From the NCBI GenBank assembly GCA_003170375.1, contig PMZN01000032.1:1758-8093 (forward strand): 6,336 bases of DNA, given 5' to 3'. This stretch comes from Acidimicrobiaceae bacterium (lineage in GTDB: Bacteria > Actinomycetota > Acidimicrobiia > Acidimicrobiales > Bog-793). A program made the position numbers and the translations under genes. The stretch's first letter is position 1, and each line of letters opens with the position of its first letter. Below, in pieces: positions 1 to 6,046 of the stretch. Under the pieces are notes generated by a model that was given only the letters and a program-made list of their open reading frames with translations, searched no databases and was not told where the DNA came from.

Positions 1-7
1 GACGCGC

Positions 8-448
8 TCACGCGGGTGAGAGATGCTCGCGCAGTCGGTCCAGTGCGCCGGTTGCCCGGTGCTGGACTGTGTGCTCCACGAACGGGGCGATGAGCGCGCC
101 CGCGATTCCGCCCGGCGGTTCGTAAGTCACTGTGAGGCTGACCGTTGTCCCGCCTCGCCTCGGACGCAGCTCGAACGTGAGGCTCTGGCCGTCGGCCCCG
201 GCTGAGGACCAAGTGATGCTGCGACGCGGTTCGAGCGAAGTGATCACGATGGTGGTGCGAAGAGTACGGACCCCCACGTCGAGGATCGCCTCGAATCGTG
301 CATCTTCACCCGTCGTTTGGGACCCCACGGGCGTGAGCTGCTCGAGACCCTCGATGAAGATCCCGGCCTGCCTGTAGTCGGCCAAGCATTCGAAGACGGT
401 GCCGGCCGATGCCGCGATCGTCGTTCGCGCTTGAACGGTCTGCCTCAA
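8..448 (-). CDS. SRPBCC-superfamily (polyketide cyclase/START-like) protein
   Basis: This is a small soluble helix-grip protein of about 146 residues, the usual size for one SRPBCC domain. The N-terminal strand (TVQARTTIAASAGTVFECLADY) followed by a short helix and the 'GLEQLTPVG' turn is typical of the Polyketide_cyc2 group. A run of alternating strands follows (roughly residues 48-110). The C-terminal amphipathic helix, around PFVEHTVQHRATGALDRLREHL, would close the hydrophobic cavity. Such proteins bind lipids or other hydrophobic ligands, or serve as toxin-like or cyclase folds; nothing here fixes the ligand. There is no signal peptide or membrane segment. Two in-frame TTG codons compete as start. 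I chose the one at 448-446 because GGAGGAG sits 6-8 bases before it, whereas the TTG at 454 abuts that motif. The gene is divergent from the kinase at 661 and is complete in the window. The fold is fairly sure; the function is unknown. Confidence 0.85.
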   Translation of the reverse strand: MRQTVQARTTIAASAGTVFECLADYRQAGIFIEGLEQLTPVGSQTTGEDARFEAILDVGVRTLRTTIVITSLEPRRSITWSSAGADGQSLTFELRPRRGGTTVSLTVTYEPPGGIAGALIAPFVEHTVQHRATGALDRLREHLSPA

Positions 449-454
449 GCTCAA

Positions 455-461
455 CTCCTCC
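455..461 (-). promoter_or_regulatory. Shine-Dalgarno of the SRPBCC gene
   Basis: On the minus strand this reads GGAGGAG, a near-perfect anti-16S match. Its GGAGG core lies 8 bases from the TTG at 448 but only 2 from the TTG at 454, so it decides for the inner start. It is the strongest ribosome binding site in the window. Most of the rightward genes lack one. Confidence 0.7.
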
Positions 462-607
462 GGAGCGGTTGCAACACGGGCCTATGGAGACGCGCGGCGG
501 CCCGCCACTTGCTTGTCGAACACGAGCCGACCGGTGCTCAAGTATTGCGGAACAGGACGAGGTGACGGGCCAGACCTCGGCTGTTCGACGCGCACGTGGA
601 GAACTGG

Positions 608-621
608 GGCCCTCTCGGCCT
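608..621 (+). promoter_or_regulatory. Weak DevR-box-like inverted repeat before the kinase gene
   Basis: GGCC, five bases, GGCC, then T gives a partial match to the DevR/DosR-type box (GGGAC..TT..G.CCC, recalled from memory). Its centre, near 614.5, is about 43.5 bases before the start site expected from the -10 at 646-651. That is where class II DevR sites usually lie. GGCC repeats are cheap in GC-rich DNA, so this call rests mainly on the spacing. Confidence 0.2.
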
Positions 622-645
622 ATGCGCCTCAAGCGACAACCTGAC

Positions 646-651
646 TAGGCT
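646..651 (+). promoter_or_regulatory. -10 element (TAGGCT) before the kinase gene
   Basis: TAGGCT fits the actinobacterial TANNNT -10 pattern and ends 9 bases before the GTG at 661. The predicted transcript start is about 658-661, giving a leaderless or nearly leaderless mRNA. This agrees with the lack of any Shine-Dalgarno before either candidate start. No convincing -35 hexamer is seen 16-18 bases upstream. Confidence 0.45.
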
Positions 652-660
652 CGCACCCCG

Positions 661-2172
661 GTGAGAGAGCACAGTCGCATCGTCCCGATGCAATCGCGCG
701 TGGCGGACACTGCGGATGTGCTGGCAACACTCTTGCAGTCGTCGCCGGACGCCGTCATCGCGATCGATGCAGACGGGCTCATCGTGCTGGCGAGCGAGGC
801 AATCAGGACACTGTTCGGCTTCGATCCCGGGGAAGTCGTCGGTCTCCCCATCGAGACCCTGGTGCCAGAACAGGCTAGGGACATGCACGAGCGCCACCGG
901 AGGAAGTTCAAGGAGACTGGGCAGGCGCGTCCAATGGGACTCGGCCTCGAGCTCACAGGCCGCCGGCGTAACGGGAGCGTGTTCCCGATCGACGTCAGCC
1001 TCGCTCCGTTCTCGACAGGTGGTGAAGCGTTCGTCGGGGCGTTCGTGCGCGATGCCACTGCTCGGCGGCGCCAGGAGGCGAGGCTGCACGCGATCAACGA
1101 GATCACCCAGCGCCTGCTAGCCGGCGAGCCGACCGCGACCACGCTGGAGCTGGTCGCGTGCCGAGCGCGCGGCCTGGTGGACGCCTCGTTGGGTTGGGTG
1201 GTCGTGCCGTCTGGCAAGGAAGACCTCGTCGTCAGCGCGAGCGACGGAGACGGGGCCGCATCGATCTTCGGTATCGAGGTCGCGTCGGACGGGAGCATCG
1301 CTAAGAAGGCCATGATGGAGGCGGAGTCGATCATCGTCGGCGACCTGTCGACCGAGATGACCGTTCCGGCGGAAATGAAGGCGCTCGGTCTCGGGCCCGG
1401 CCTGTTCTGCCCGCTCGGCGTCGAGGACCGGATACTGGGTGCCCTCGTCGTGGCTCGACCCCGCGGAGCGCCGAACTTCACCGCGAACGACACCGCGCTC
1501 GTCGAGGTCTTCGCCAACTCAGCGATGGTCGCGCTGACCTTGGGAGAGGCCCGAGTCGAGCTCGAGCAGCTACAGGCCACGGCGGAACGCGAGAGAATCG
1601 GGCGCGACCTTCACGACACGGTCATCCAGCAGCTTTTCGCGCTCGGCATGGGCCTGCAGAGCATTGAGCGACTGACTAGCGGCTCGGTGGCGGGGCGGAT
1701 CGATCGAGTCGTCGACGGCCTGGACGAGGTCATTCGCGAGATCCGCGAGACGATCTTCCTTCTCGAGCGACCGGCGATGGCCGACTCCGGTCTTCGCTCG
1801 GCGGTCACGGCTGTCGTCACGGTTGCTGCAGAGCATCTCGGCTTCACACCCCGCGTCGGGTTCCAGGGGCCGGTGGACTCGGTCACGAGCGACCAGCTGG
1901 AGCCCCACGTCATCGCAGTCCTGACCGAGGTTCTCTCGAACGTCGCCCGACACGCCAAGGCTTCGTCGGTTGAAGTGGTCATCGCTGCAGAGGACAACAT
2001 GCTCCTCGTCTCGGTCGCGGACAACGGTGTCGGTCCTCCTAGGGGGCGAAGTGCCGGCAACGGGCTTCGGAACATCGCGGAGCGGGCCCGTGCGCTCTCA
2101 GGCTCGGTCTCGATCACGGCACGCAGCCCTTCGGGGACTCTGGTCGAATGGAGCGTCCCCATCACGCCGTGA
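661..2172 (+). CDS. Soluble PAS-GAF sensor histidine kinase, HisKA_3 (DevS/NarX-like) family
   Basis: A 503-residue cytoplasmic sensor kinase without membrane segments. Domains in order: PAS about 20-130, with a PAC-type RRRNGSVFPIDVSL tail; GAF about 145-297; HisKA_3 dimerisation domain about 305-372; HATPase_c about 410-503. The phosphoacceptor is H318 in RDLHDTVIQQLFALGM, a motif very close to that of mycobacterial DevS/DosT. ATP-site boxes are the N box (EVLSNVARHAKA, N427), G1 (DNGVG, 454-458) and G2 (GNGLRNI, 466-472), so the kinase should be active. H76 in the PAS aligns without gaps, from memory, with the FixL proximal haem His. It should phosphorylate a LuxR/NarL-type regulator, but none is in the window. 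The start is GTG 661, just after a TANNNT -10 element; ATG 688 (residue 10) is an alternative. The small flavin-fold gene downstream hints at redox or hypoxia control. The kinase call is firm; the signal sensed is inferred. Confidence 0.95.
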   Translation: MREHSRIVPMQSRVADTADVLATLLQSSPDAVIAIDADGLIVLASEAIRTLFGFDPGEVVGLPIETLVPEQARDMHERHRRKFKETGQARPMGLGLELTGRRRNGSVFPIDVSLAPFSTGGEAFVGAFVRDATARRRQEARLHAINEITQRLLAGEPTATTLELVACRARGLVDASLGWVVVPSGKEDLVVSASDGDGAASIFGIEVASDGSIAKKAMMEAESIIVGDLSTEMTVPAEMKALGLGPGLFCPLGVEDRILGALVVARPRGAPNFTANDTALVEVFANSAMVALTLGEARVELEQLQATAERERIGRDLHDTVIQQLFALGMGLQSIERLTSGSVAGRIDRVVDGLDEVIREIRETIFLLERPAMADSGLRSAVTAVVTVAAEHLGFTPRVGFQGPVDSVTSDQLEPHVIAVLTEVLSNVARHAKASSVEVVIAAEDNMLLVSVADNGVGPPRGRSAGNGLRNIAERARALSGSVSITARSPSGTLVEWSVPITP

Positions 2173-2213
2173 AGCTGGCCCCCTGTTGACAAGGGCGTCG
2201 CACGGCCGGATGA

Positions 2214-2233
2214 AAGGTGACTTTCGCCTCTAA
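2214..2233 (+). promoter_or_regulatory. Candidate DevR/DosR-type operator before the flavoprotein gene
   Basis: The core GTGACTTTCGCCTC (2217-2230) matches the mycobacterial DevR consensus core GGGACTTTAGTCCC, recalled from memory, at 10 of 14 positions. It matches the GGCC-type variant at 11 of 14. The flank ends in AA as the consensus does. Its centre (2223.5) lies 43.5 bases before the GTG at 2267. If that GTG is also the transcript start, the box would overlap the -35 region as DevR activator sites do. It stands in the 94-base spacer just after a DevS-like kinase gene. Confidence 0.4.
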
Positions 2234-2254
2234 CCGGAAAGGGCTGCTCAGGCC

Positions 2255-2260
2255 GACTCT
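2255..2260 (+). promoter_or_regulatory. Possible -10 element (GACTCT) of the flavoprotein gene
   Basis: GACTCT keeps the A at the second and the T at the last position of TANNNT and ends 6 bases before the GTG at 2267. This spacing would place transcription start on the GTG itself. The element is weak, as expected of an activator-dependent promoter. A perfect TTGACA at 2186-2191 lies further upstream but has no good -10 partner at 16-18 bases. Confidence 0.3.
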
Positions 2261-2266
2261 TGAGAC

Positions 2267-2686
2267 GTGGACTGCGATCGGCGACTCCTTTTCGAGGATC
2301 TGGGCCGTGAGGACTGTCTTGAGCTGCTGCAAGGTGAGCACGTGGGTCGCGTGGCGCTTACGGCGCGGGCGCTGCCGATCGTCCTTCCCGTGAACTTCGC
2401 TTTGCTCGACGGCGACATCGTGTGGCGGTCGGCCCAGGGCACCAAGCTGAACGACGCCTCAGCGGGATTCGTTGTGGCGTTCGAGGTCGACAGCTACGAA
2501 CTGGACCATCAGCAAGGCTGGAGCGTGATGGTCCAGGGGTTGGCACACGTCGTCACCGATGACGAGGAGCTCGATCGGGCGATGGAGCTGCCACTCGAAC
2601 CTTGGGCACTCGACGGGATGGCGGACCGCTATGTGTGCTTGGTGCCCAACATCGTCACGGGCATGCGCGTTCGGCACACTGAATGA
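2267..2686 (+). CDS. Pyridoxamine 5'-phosphate oxidase-like FMN-binding split-barrel protein
   Basis: A 139-residue one-domain protein of the Pyridox_ox_2 type. Visible family marks in order are EHVGRVAL (24-31), LPIVLPVNFALLDGDIVWRS (36-55) with the central strand pair, GTKL (58-61), the VAFEVDSYELD strand (70-80), GWSVMVQGLAHVV (84-96), PW (112-113) and the closing VPNIVTGMRVRH (126-137). Members bind FMN or F420-like flavins and act as small reductases or flavin carriers. True PNP oxidase activity cannot be assumed, since most relatives of this size are uncharacterised. GTG 2267 directly follows an in-frame TGA (2261-2263), and no other start would keep the N-terminal helix. There is no Shine-Dalgarno, which suits leaderless translation. 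Rv3129 and Rv0080 of the mycobacterial DosR regulon are proteins of this type, as recalled. With the DevS-like kinase upstream and a DevR-like box between them, hypoxia-linked expression is the likely reading. Confidence 0.88.
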   Translation: MDCDRRLLFEDLGREDCLELLQGEHVGRVALTARALPIVLPVNFALLDGDIVWRSAQGTKLNDASAGFVVAFEVDSYELDHQQGWSVMVQGLAHVVTDDEELDRAMELPLEPWALDGMADRYVCLVPNIVTGMRVRHTE

Positions 2687-2779
2687 ACTGAGGTCGCGCA
2701 GGGCCGTTCGCACCGAGCCGAGAGGCACGCGCCGCCAGGCACGAACACCTGAGGTAGGCCTCGCCCGTTCCGGTGCCCG

Positions 2780-2785
2780 TACACT
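2780..2785 (+). promoter_or_regulatory. -10 element (TACACT) of the pgsA-type gene
   Basis: TACACT fits TANNNT exactly and ends 7 bases before the GTG at 2793. Transcription would begin at 2792-2793, producing a leaderless mRNA. It supports a separate promoter for the envelope pair and fixes the start of the CDS. The -35 region (about 2756-2762) shows no clear hexamer. A short ACCT-G-AGGT palindrome lies at 2747-2755. Confidence 0.55.
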
Positions 2786-2792
2786 TGCCAGC

Positions 2793-3425
2793 GTGGAGGC
2801 CGTGCCGATCGAGGCCATCAACCGCGGGAACGGCGTCGATCGCGTCTGGACCTTGCCGAACGCGATCTCCTCCACCCGGATCGTGCTCCTCGGGGTGTTC
2901 TGCTGGCTCCTGTTCGGCCCGGACGATCGGATCGCGGCAACTCTCGTGCTGATGTTCGTCGGTGTAACCGACTTCCTGGACGGCTATCTTGCGCGAAGGT
3001 TTGACCAGGTCAGCACGCTGGGGAAGGTTCTCGACCCGGTCGCTGACCGGGTGGTGCTCGTGACAGGGGTTCTTGCCATCGAGATCTACGGTGCTGTTCC
3101 CGCCTGGCTCGCAGCGGTCGTGCTCGGCCGCGAACTGCTCGTCTCGGTGGCAGTTGTCGCGCTTGCTGCGTTGGGGGCAAAGCGTATCGACGTGCTCTGG
3201 GTGGGGAAGGCGGGCACCTTCGGGCTTCTGTGCTGCTTCCCGTTGTTCTTGCTCGGGGACGAACAAGCGACGTGGGCTCACGTGCTGACCGACATCACCT
3301 GGGTGGCGGTCGTGCCTGCCCTGATCCTGAGCTTCGTTGCCGCCGCCGCCTATGTCCCGCTCGCCCGCCGGGCGCTCGACGAGCGCCGGCCAGAGCGCGC
3401 GCAACATGAGGCGGCGACTCCGTGA
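2793..3425 (+). CDS. pgsA: CDP-alcohol phosphatidyltransferase, probably phosphatidylglycerophosphate synthase
   Basis: A 210-residue inner-membrane enzyme that moves a phosphatidyl group from CDP-diacylglycerol to an alcohol phosphate, here most likely glycerol-3-phosphate. The complete CDP-alcohol phosphotransferase motif D-x2-D-G-x2-A-R-x8-G-x3-D-x3-D is present as D60, D63, G64, A67, R68, G77, D81 and D85. LPNAISSTRI near the N terminus, GRELLVS (112-118) and GKAGTF (138-143) are PgsA-like rather than phosphatidylinositol-phosphate-synthase-like. About six hydrophobic segments can be seen (near 28-42, 47-59, 86-103, 104-128, 140-155 and 167-190), followed by a basic C-terminal tail. The reading frame is open much further upstream, to 2559, but that stretch overlaps the flavoprotein gene and has no membrane or family features. 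GTG 2793, next to a good -10 element, is preferred; GTG 2802 is possible. The stop overlaps the next start by GTGA, so the two genes are probably translationally coupled. A cardiolipin-synthase-like role is not excluded. Confidence 0.9.
   Translation: MEAVPIEAINRGNGVDRVWTLPNAISSTRIVLLGVFCWLLFGPDDRIAATLVLMFVGVTDFLDGYLARRFDQVSTLGKVLDPVADRVVLVTGVLAIEIYGAVPAWLAAVVLGRELLVSVAVVALAALGAKRIDVLWVGKAGTFGLLCCFPLFLLGDEQATWAHVLTDITWVAVVPALILSFVAAAAYVPLARRALDERRPERAQHEAATP
3408..3414 (+). promoter_or_regulatory. Probable ribosome binding site for the nucleotidyltransferase fusion gene
   Basis: GAGGCGG, inside the last codons of the pgsA-type gene, contains a GAGG core 10 bases before the GTG at 3422. Together with the GTGA overlap it supports this start and a coupled, re-initiating translation. 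Confidence 0.4.
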
Positions 3426-5920
3426 AGGCCGTGATCATGGCGGGCGGGGAAGGCACAAGGCTTCGGCCGCTCACCGCCAACCAGCCCAAGCCGATGCTCC
3501 CGATGGCTAACGCACCGATGGCCGAGCACGTCGTGAACCTGCTCAGGCGCCACGGTTTCGAGGAGATCGTCGTGACGGTCGGCTTTCTCGCGAGCACGAT
3601 TCGCACCTATTTCGGGGACGGGTCGGAGCTCGGGGTTCGTCTCGTCTACGCGACCGAGGAGACACCGCTCGGGACCGCCGGATCGGTGCTCAACGCGATC
3701 GACGAACTTGACGACCGCTTCCTCGTCATCTCCGGGGACGTGGTGACCGACGTGGACCTGACGGCGCTCGTCGAGTTCCATGCCAAACAGGGTGGGGTCG
3801 CGACGCTCGCGCTGGTGGCCGTGGAGAACCCCCTCGAGTTCGGCATCGTCATCCTCGACGCGGACGGGCGCGTCGAGCGGTTCCTCGAGAAGCCAGGTTG
3901 GGGCGACGTCTTCAGCGACACGATCAACACCGGCATCTACGTGCTGGAGCCGGAAGTCTTCGACTGGATACCCGCCGGCCGGGCCATCGATTTCTCCTCC
4001 GAAGTGTTCCCCGTGATGCTCGAAGCGGGTCGGCCGCTGTACGGTTATGTGGCTGGCGGCTACTGGGAGGATGTCGGCACGCTGGAGGCCTACTTGCGGG
4101 CCCATGCGGACATCCTCGACGGCAAGGTCGAGATGGACATGCCGGGCTTCTCGCTTCGCCCAAACGTGTGGCTCGGCGCAGGTGCTGAGATCCATCCCAC
4201 GGCGAGCGTCGTCGGCCCTGCGCTCATCGGTGACAACTGCCGAATTGGAGCGGGCGCGGAGCTGCACGGGCACTGCGTGCTGGGCGCCAACGTGCGTATC
4301 GGCGAGAACACCGTCATCGAACGGTGCGTCATCCACGACAACGTCTACATAGCCTCGTCAGTGAGCGCCCGGGGCTGCGTCATCGCGAGGTCGTGCGATG
4401 TCCGCCAAGGCGTGCACCTCGACGACGGCGTGGTGCTCGGCGCAGGATCGAAAGTGGGGCGCCAGGCCGTCATCGGTGCCGGGGTGAAGGTATACCCGCA
4501 CAAGATGATCGAGGCGGGCGCCGTCGTAAACTCCTCGATCATCTGGGAGTCCCGAGGCTCGAGGAGCCTGTTCGGGCGTCTCGGCGTCGCGGGAATCGCG
4601 AACGTGGACCTCTCGCCCGAGGTCGCTCTGCGCGTCGCCCTGGCGTACGCCACCACCCTTCCAAAAGGTGCCACCGTTGCCGTGTCGCGAGATTCGAGCC
4701 GGGCGGCGCGAATGCTGAAACGTGCCGCCATTGTCGGGATCATCGCGGCCGGTTGCAATGTGGAGGACCTCGAGGCCGCGACGGTGCCCGTGACGCGGTT
4801 CCTGACCCGTACCGGGAGCGCGGTCGGCGGGATGACTGTCAGGCTCGTGCCGGGCGACCCACAGTCGGTGGCCCTGCGTTTCCTTAACGAGGATGGCATG
4901 GACCTCGGTGAGGCCGCCCAGCGCAAGATCGAGCGGCTCTACGACCGCGAGGAGTCGCGACGGGTGCTCGCGGCAGAGATCGGCGACATCAGCTTCGCCT
5001 CGAGGACGCTCGAGCTCTACACCAACGAGCTCACCAGCCTGGTTGACCTCGAAGCCATACGTGCGGCGAAGTTCAAACTGGTCCTCGACTACGCGTTCGG
5101 AACGGCGAGCTTCGTCATGCCGAACGTGCTCGCGAAGCTCGGAGCCGACATTCTGGGGATCAACCCGAATGTCTCGACGTCCGGGGTCATCGGCTTTGAC
5201 AGGGCGGCGCACGCGGCTCGGCTCGGTGATCTCGTTCGGTCCTCGGGCGCCAACCTCGGGGCGATGCTGGACCCCGACGGGGAGCAGCTGACCCTCGTGG
5301 ACGACACCGGCCACGTCCTCGAGGACGACGAGGCCATCCTCGCGCTCGTCCAGCTCGTGTCGACCGCCGAGCCCCGGGGCGTGATCGCCGTGCCCGTGGA
5401 CGCGAGCCTCCAAGTGGAGGCGATATGCGCCGCGACGGGCTCAGAGGTGCTGAGAACCAAGCTCTCGGCCACGCAGTTGATGGAAGCTGCCGGCTTGCCG
5501 CGGGTGCGTTTCGCAGCCAACACCTCTGGAGGCTTCGTCTTTCCTCTGTTCCTGCCGGCCTTCGACGCAGTCGCGAGTCTCGTGCGCCTCCTTTCTCTTC
5601 TCGCCTCCGAACAAGAGGTGCTGTCGCGCGTGGTGGGCCGTCTTCCCGCGACTCACATCGTCCGGCGGGATGTGCCGACCCCCTTCGAGCAGAAGGGCCT
5701 TGTAATGCGCACCCTCGTCGAGCAAGCAGACCCGGCCGGGATGCTCCTGCTCGATGGGGTGAAGACGATCGATGCCGACGGCTGGACCCTCGTGCTGCCC
5801 GATCCTGAGACCCCGGTCACTCGCGTCCATGCCGAAGGGAGGACCCGGGCCGAGGCCGAGCAACGGGCCGAGCGGGCGGCCGAGCACATCGAATGGATCC
5901 TCGCCGAAGGAACCGCTTGA
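3422..5920 (+). CDS. NTP-transferase/beta-helix protein fused to a degenerate phosphohexomutase domain (GDP-mannose pyrophosphorylase-like)
   Basis: An 832-residue fusion. Residues 1-235 form an intact nucleotidyltransferase: GGEGTRLRPLT (8-18), K23 in QPKPMLP, the metal region SGDVVTD (104-110) and EKP (156-158). Residues about 248-372 are hexapeptide repeats of a left-handed beta-helix, as in eukaryotic GMPPB and bacterial sugar-nucleotide pyrophosphorylases. Residues about 385-830 resemble phosphoglucomutase/phosphomannomutase. There, however, the catalytic TASHNP stretch reads VRLVPGDP with no Ser between 467 and 481. The metal loop is DPDGEQ (617-622), the GExSG loop is NTSGG (700-704), and the RPSGTEP loop is LPDPETP (792-798). 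The first half should make a sugar nucleotide such as GDP-mannose; the second is probably structural or regulatory. Fusions of about 830 residues are known in cyanobacteria and actinobacteria under 'mannose-1-phosphate guanylyltransferase' names. The start overlaps the pgsA stop by 4 bases. The sugar and base specificity are not proven. Confidence 0.92.
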   Translation: MKAVIMAGGEGTRLRPLTANQPKPMLPMANAPMAEHVVNLLRRHGFEEIVVTVGFLASTIRTYFGDGSELGVRLVYATEETPLGTAGSVLNAIDELDDRFLVISGDVVTDVDLTALVEFHAKQGGVATLALVAVENPLEFGIVILDADGRVERFLEKPGWGDVFSDTINTGIYVLEPEVFDWIPAGRAIDFSSEVFPVMLEAGRPLYGYVAGGYWEDVGTLEAYLRAHADILDGKVEMDMPGFSLRPNVWLGAGAEIHPTASVVGPALIGDNCRIGAGAELHGHCVLGANVRIGENTVIERCVIHDNVYIASSVSARGCVIARSCDVRQGVHLDDGVVLGAGSKVGRQAVIGAGVKVYPHKMIEAGAVVNSSIIWESRGSRSLFGRLGVAGIANVDLSPEVALRVALAYATTLPKGATVAVSRDSSRAARMLKRAAIVGIIAAGCNVEDLEAATVPVTRFLTRTGSAVGGMTVRLVPGDPQSVALRFLNEDGMDLGEAAQRKIERLYDREESRRVLAAEIGDISFASRTLELYTNELTSLVDLEAIRAAKFKLVLDYAFGTASFVMPNVLAKLGADILGINPNVSTSGVIGFDRAAHAARLGDLVRSSGANLGAMLDPDGEQLTLVDDTGHVLEDDEAILALVQLVSTAEPRGVIAVPVDASLQVEAICAATGSEVLRTKLSATQLMEAAGLPRVRFAANTSGGFVFPLFLPAFDAVASLVRLLSLLASEQEVLSRVVGRLPATHIVRRDVPTPFEQKGLVMRTLVEQADPAGMLLLDGVKTIDADGWTLVLPDPETPVTRVHAEGRTRAEAEQRAERAAEHIEWILAEGTA

Positions 5921-5938
5921 CCGGCCGCTGGCGGCCGG
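5921..5938 (+). terminator. GC-rich hairpin after the fusion gene, likely terminator
   Basis: CCGGCCGC and GCGGCCGG form a perfect inverted repeat around TG, in practice a 7-bp stem with a 4-base loop. It begins on the first base after the TGA. No T-run follows, as in many actinobacterial terminators. It separates the pgsA unit from the gcvH promoter region, though it might instead only protect the 3' end. Confidence 0.5.
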
Positions 5939-5976
5939 GTGGCCCCGGCTCGGTGCGGTTAGGAGACCGGGGGGCG

Positions 5977-5982
5977 TAGAGT
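5977..5982 (+). promoter_or_regulatory. -10 element (TAGAGT) upstream of gcvH
   Basis: TAGAGT fits TANNNT and ends 7 bases before a GTG at 5990, the same layout as before the pgsA-type gene. Transcription would begin near 5989-5990. This leaves either a 57-base leader for gcvH or a leaderless mini-ORF. TGCGGT at 5954-5959 could be a poor -35 with a 17-base spacer. Confidence 0.5.
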
Positions 5983-5989
5983 CCGGCGA

Positions 5990-6043
5990 GTGACTACGAT
6001 CGCCGAAGCGTTGAAATCTGCCGCCGCCCCGAAGGAGCCGTGA
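5990..6043 (+). CDS. Possible leaderless 17-codon upstream ORF of gcvH
   Basis: GTG at the predicted transcript start opens a reading frame encoding MTTIAEALKSAAAPKEP and ends at TGA 6041-6043. Three bases then separate it from the gcvH ATG, in the same frame. The gcvH ribosome binding site lies in codons 15-16, so translation of the mini-ORF would cover it and could couple or gate gcvH initiation. The peptide is Ala-rich and has no Gly run, so it does not look like a glycine attenuator. It is too short for codon statistics and could simply be an untranslated leader with a chance frame. The call rests on the placement of the -10 and GTG alone. Confidence 0.3.
   Translation: MTTIAEALKSAAAPKEP
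6032..6037 (+). promoter_or_regulatory. Shine-Dalgarno of gcvH
   Basis: AAGGAG stands 9 bases before the ATG at 6047, a good match and spacing. It fixes the gcvH start and shows that gcvH itself is not translated as a leaderless message from the 5977 promoter. Confidence 0.7.
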
Positions 6044-6046
6044 GAA

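Noticed and set aside
496..506. GGCGG-C-CCGCC palindrome in the divergent spacer
   Set aside because: It is short, very GC-rich and not placed at a convincing distance from a promoter or start; chance is likely.
645..1580. Minus-strand frame of 311 codons opposite the kinase
   Set aside because: Its Ser/Ala/Arg-rich composition without any motif marks it as a shadow of the kinase frame.
2186..2191. Perfect TTGACA as a -35 element
   Set aside because: No acceptable -10 stands 16-18 bases downstream; the best is GATGAA. Kept only as a remark under the flavoprotein promoter.
2181..2195. CCCT...AGGG repeat after the kinase stop as a terminator
   Set aside because: The stem has only 4 bp, does not extend and has no T-run.
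2747..2755. ACCT-G-AGGT palindrome near the -41 region of the pgsA promoter
   Set aside because: With 4-bp arms it can occur by chance, and no second copy or known consensus supports it.
2559..2792. N-terminal extension of the phosphatidyltransferase frame
   Set aside because: It overlaps the flavoprotein gene by over 120 bases, encodes no family or membrane feature, and a good -10 element lies inside it just before GTG 2793.
3350..4336. Long minus-strand open frame of 328 codons, with similar ones at 4358-5413 and 5441-6313
   Set aside because: They lie opposite well-supported genes, are His/Arg/Asp-rich, show no domain features and arise from the GC-rich third positions of the sense genes.
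5939..6046. Glycine riboswitch ahead of gcvH
   Set aside because: The leader after the predicted start is only 57 bases, too short for even one glycine aptamer, and no aptamer-like pairing is seen.
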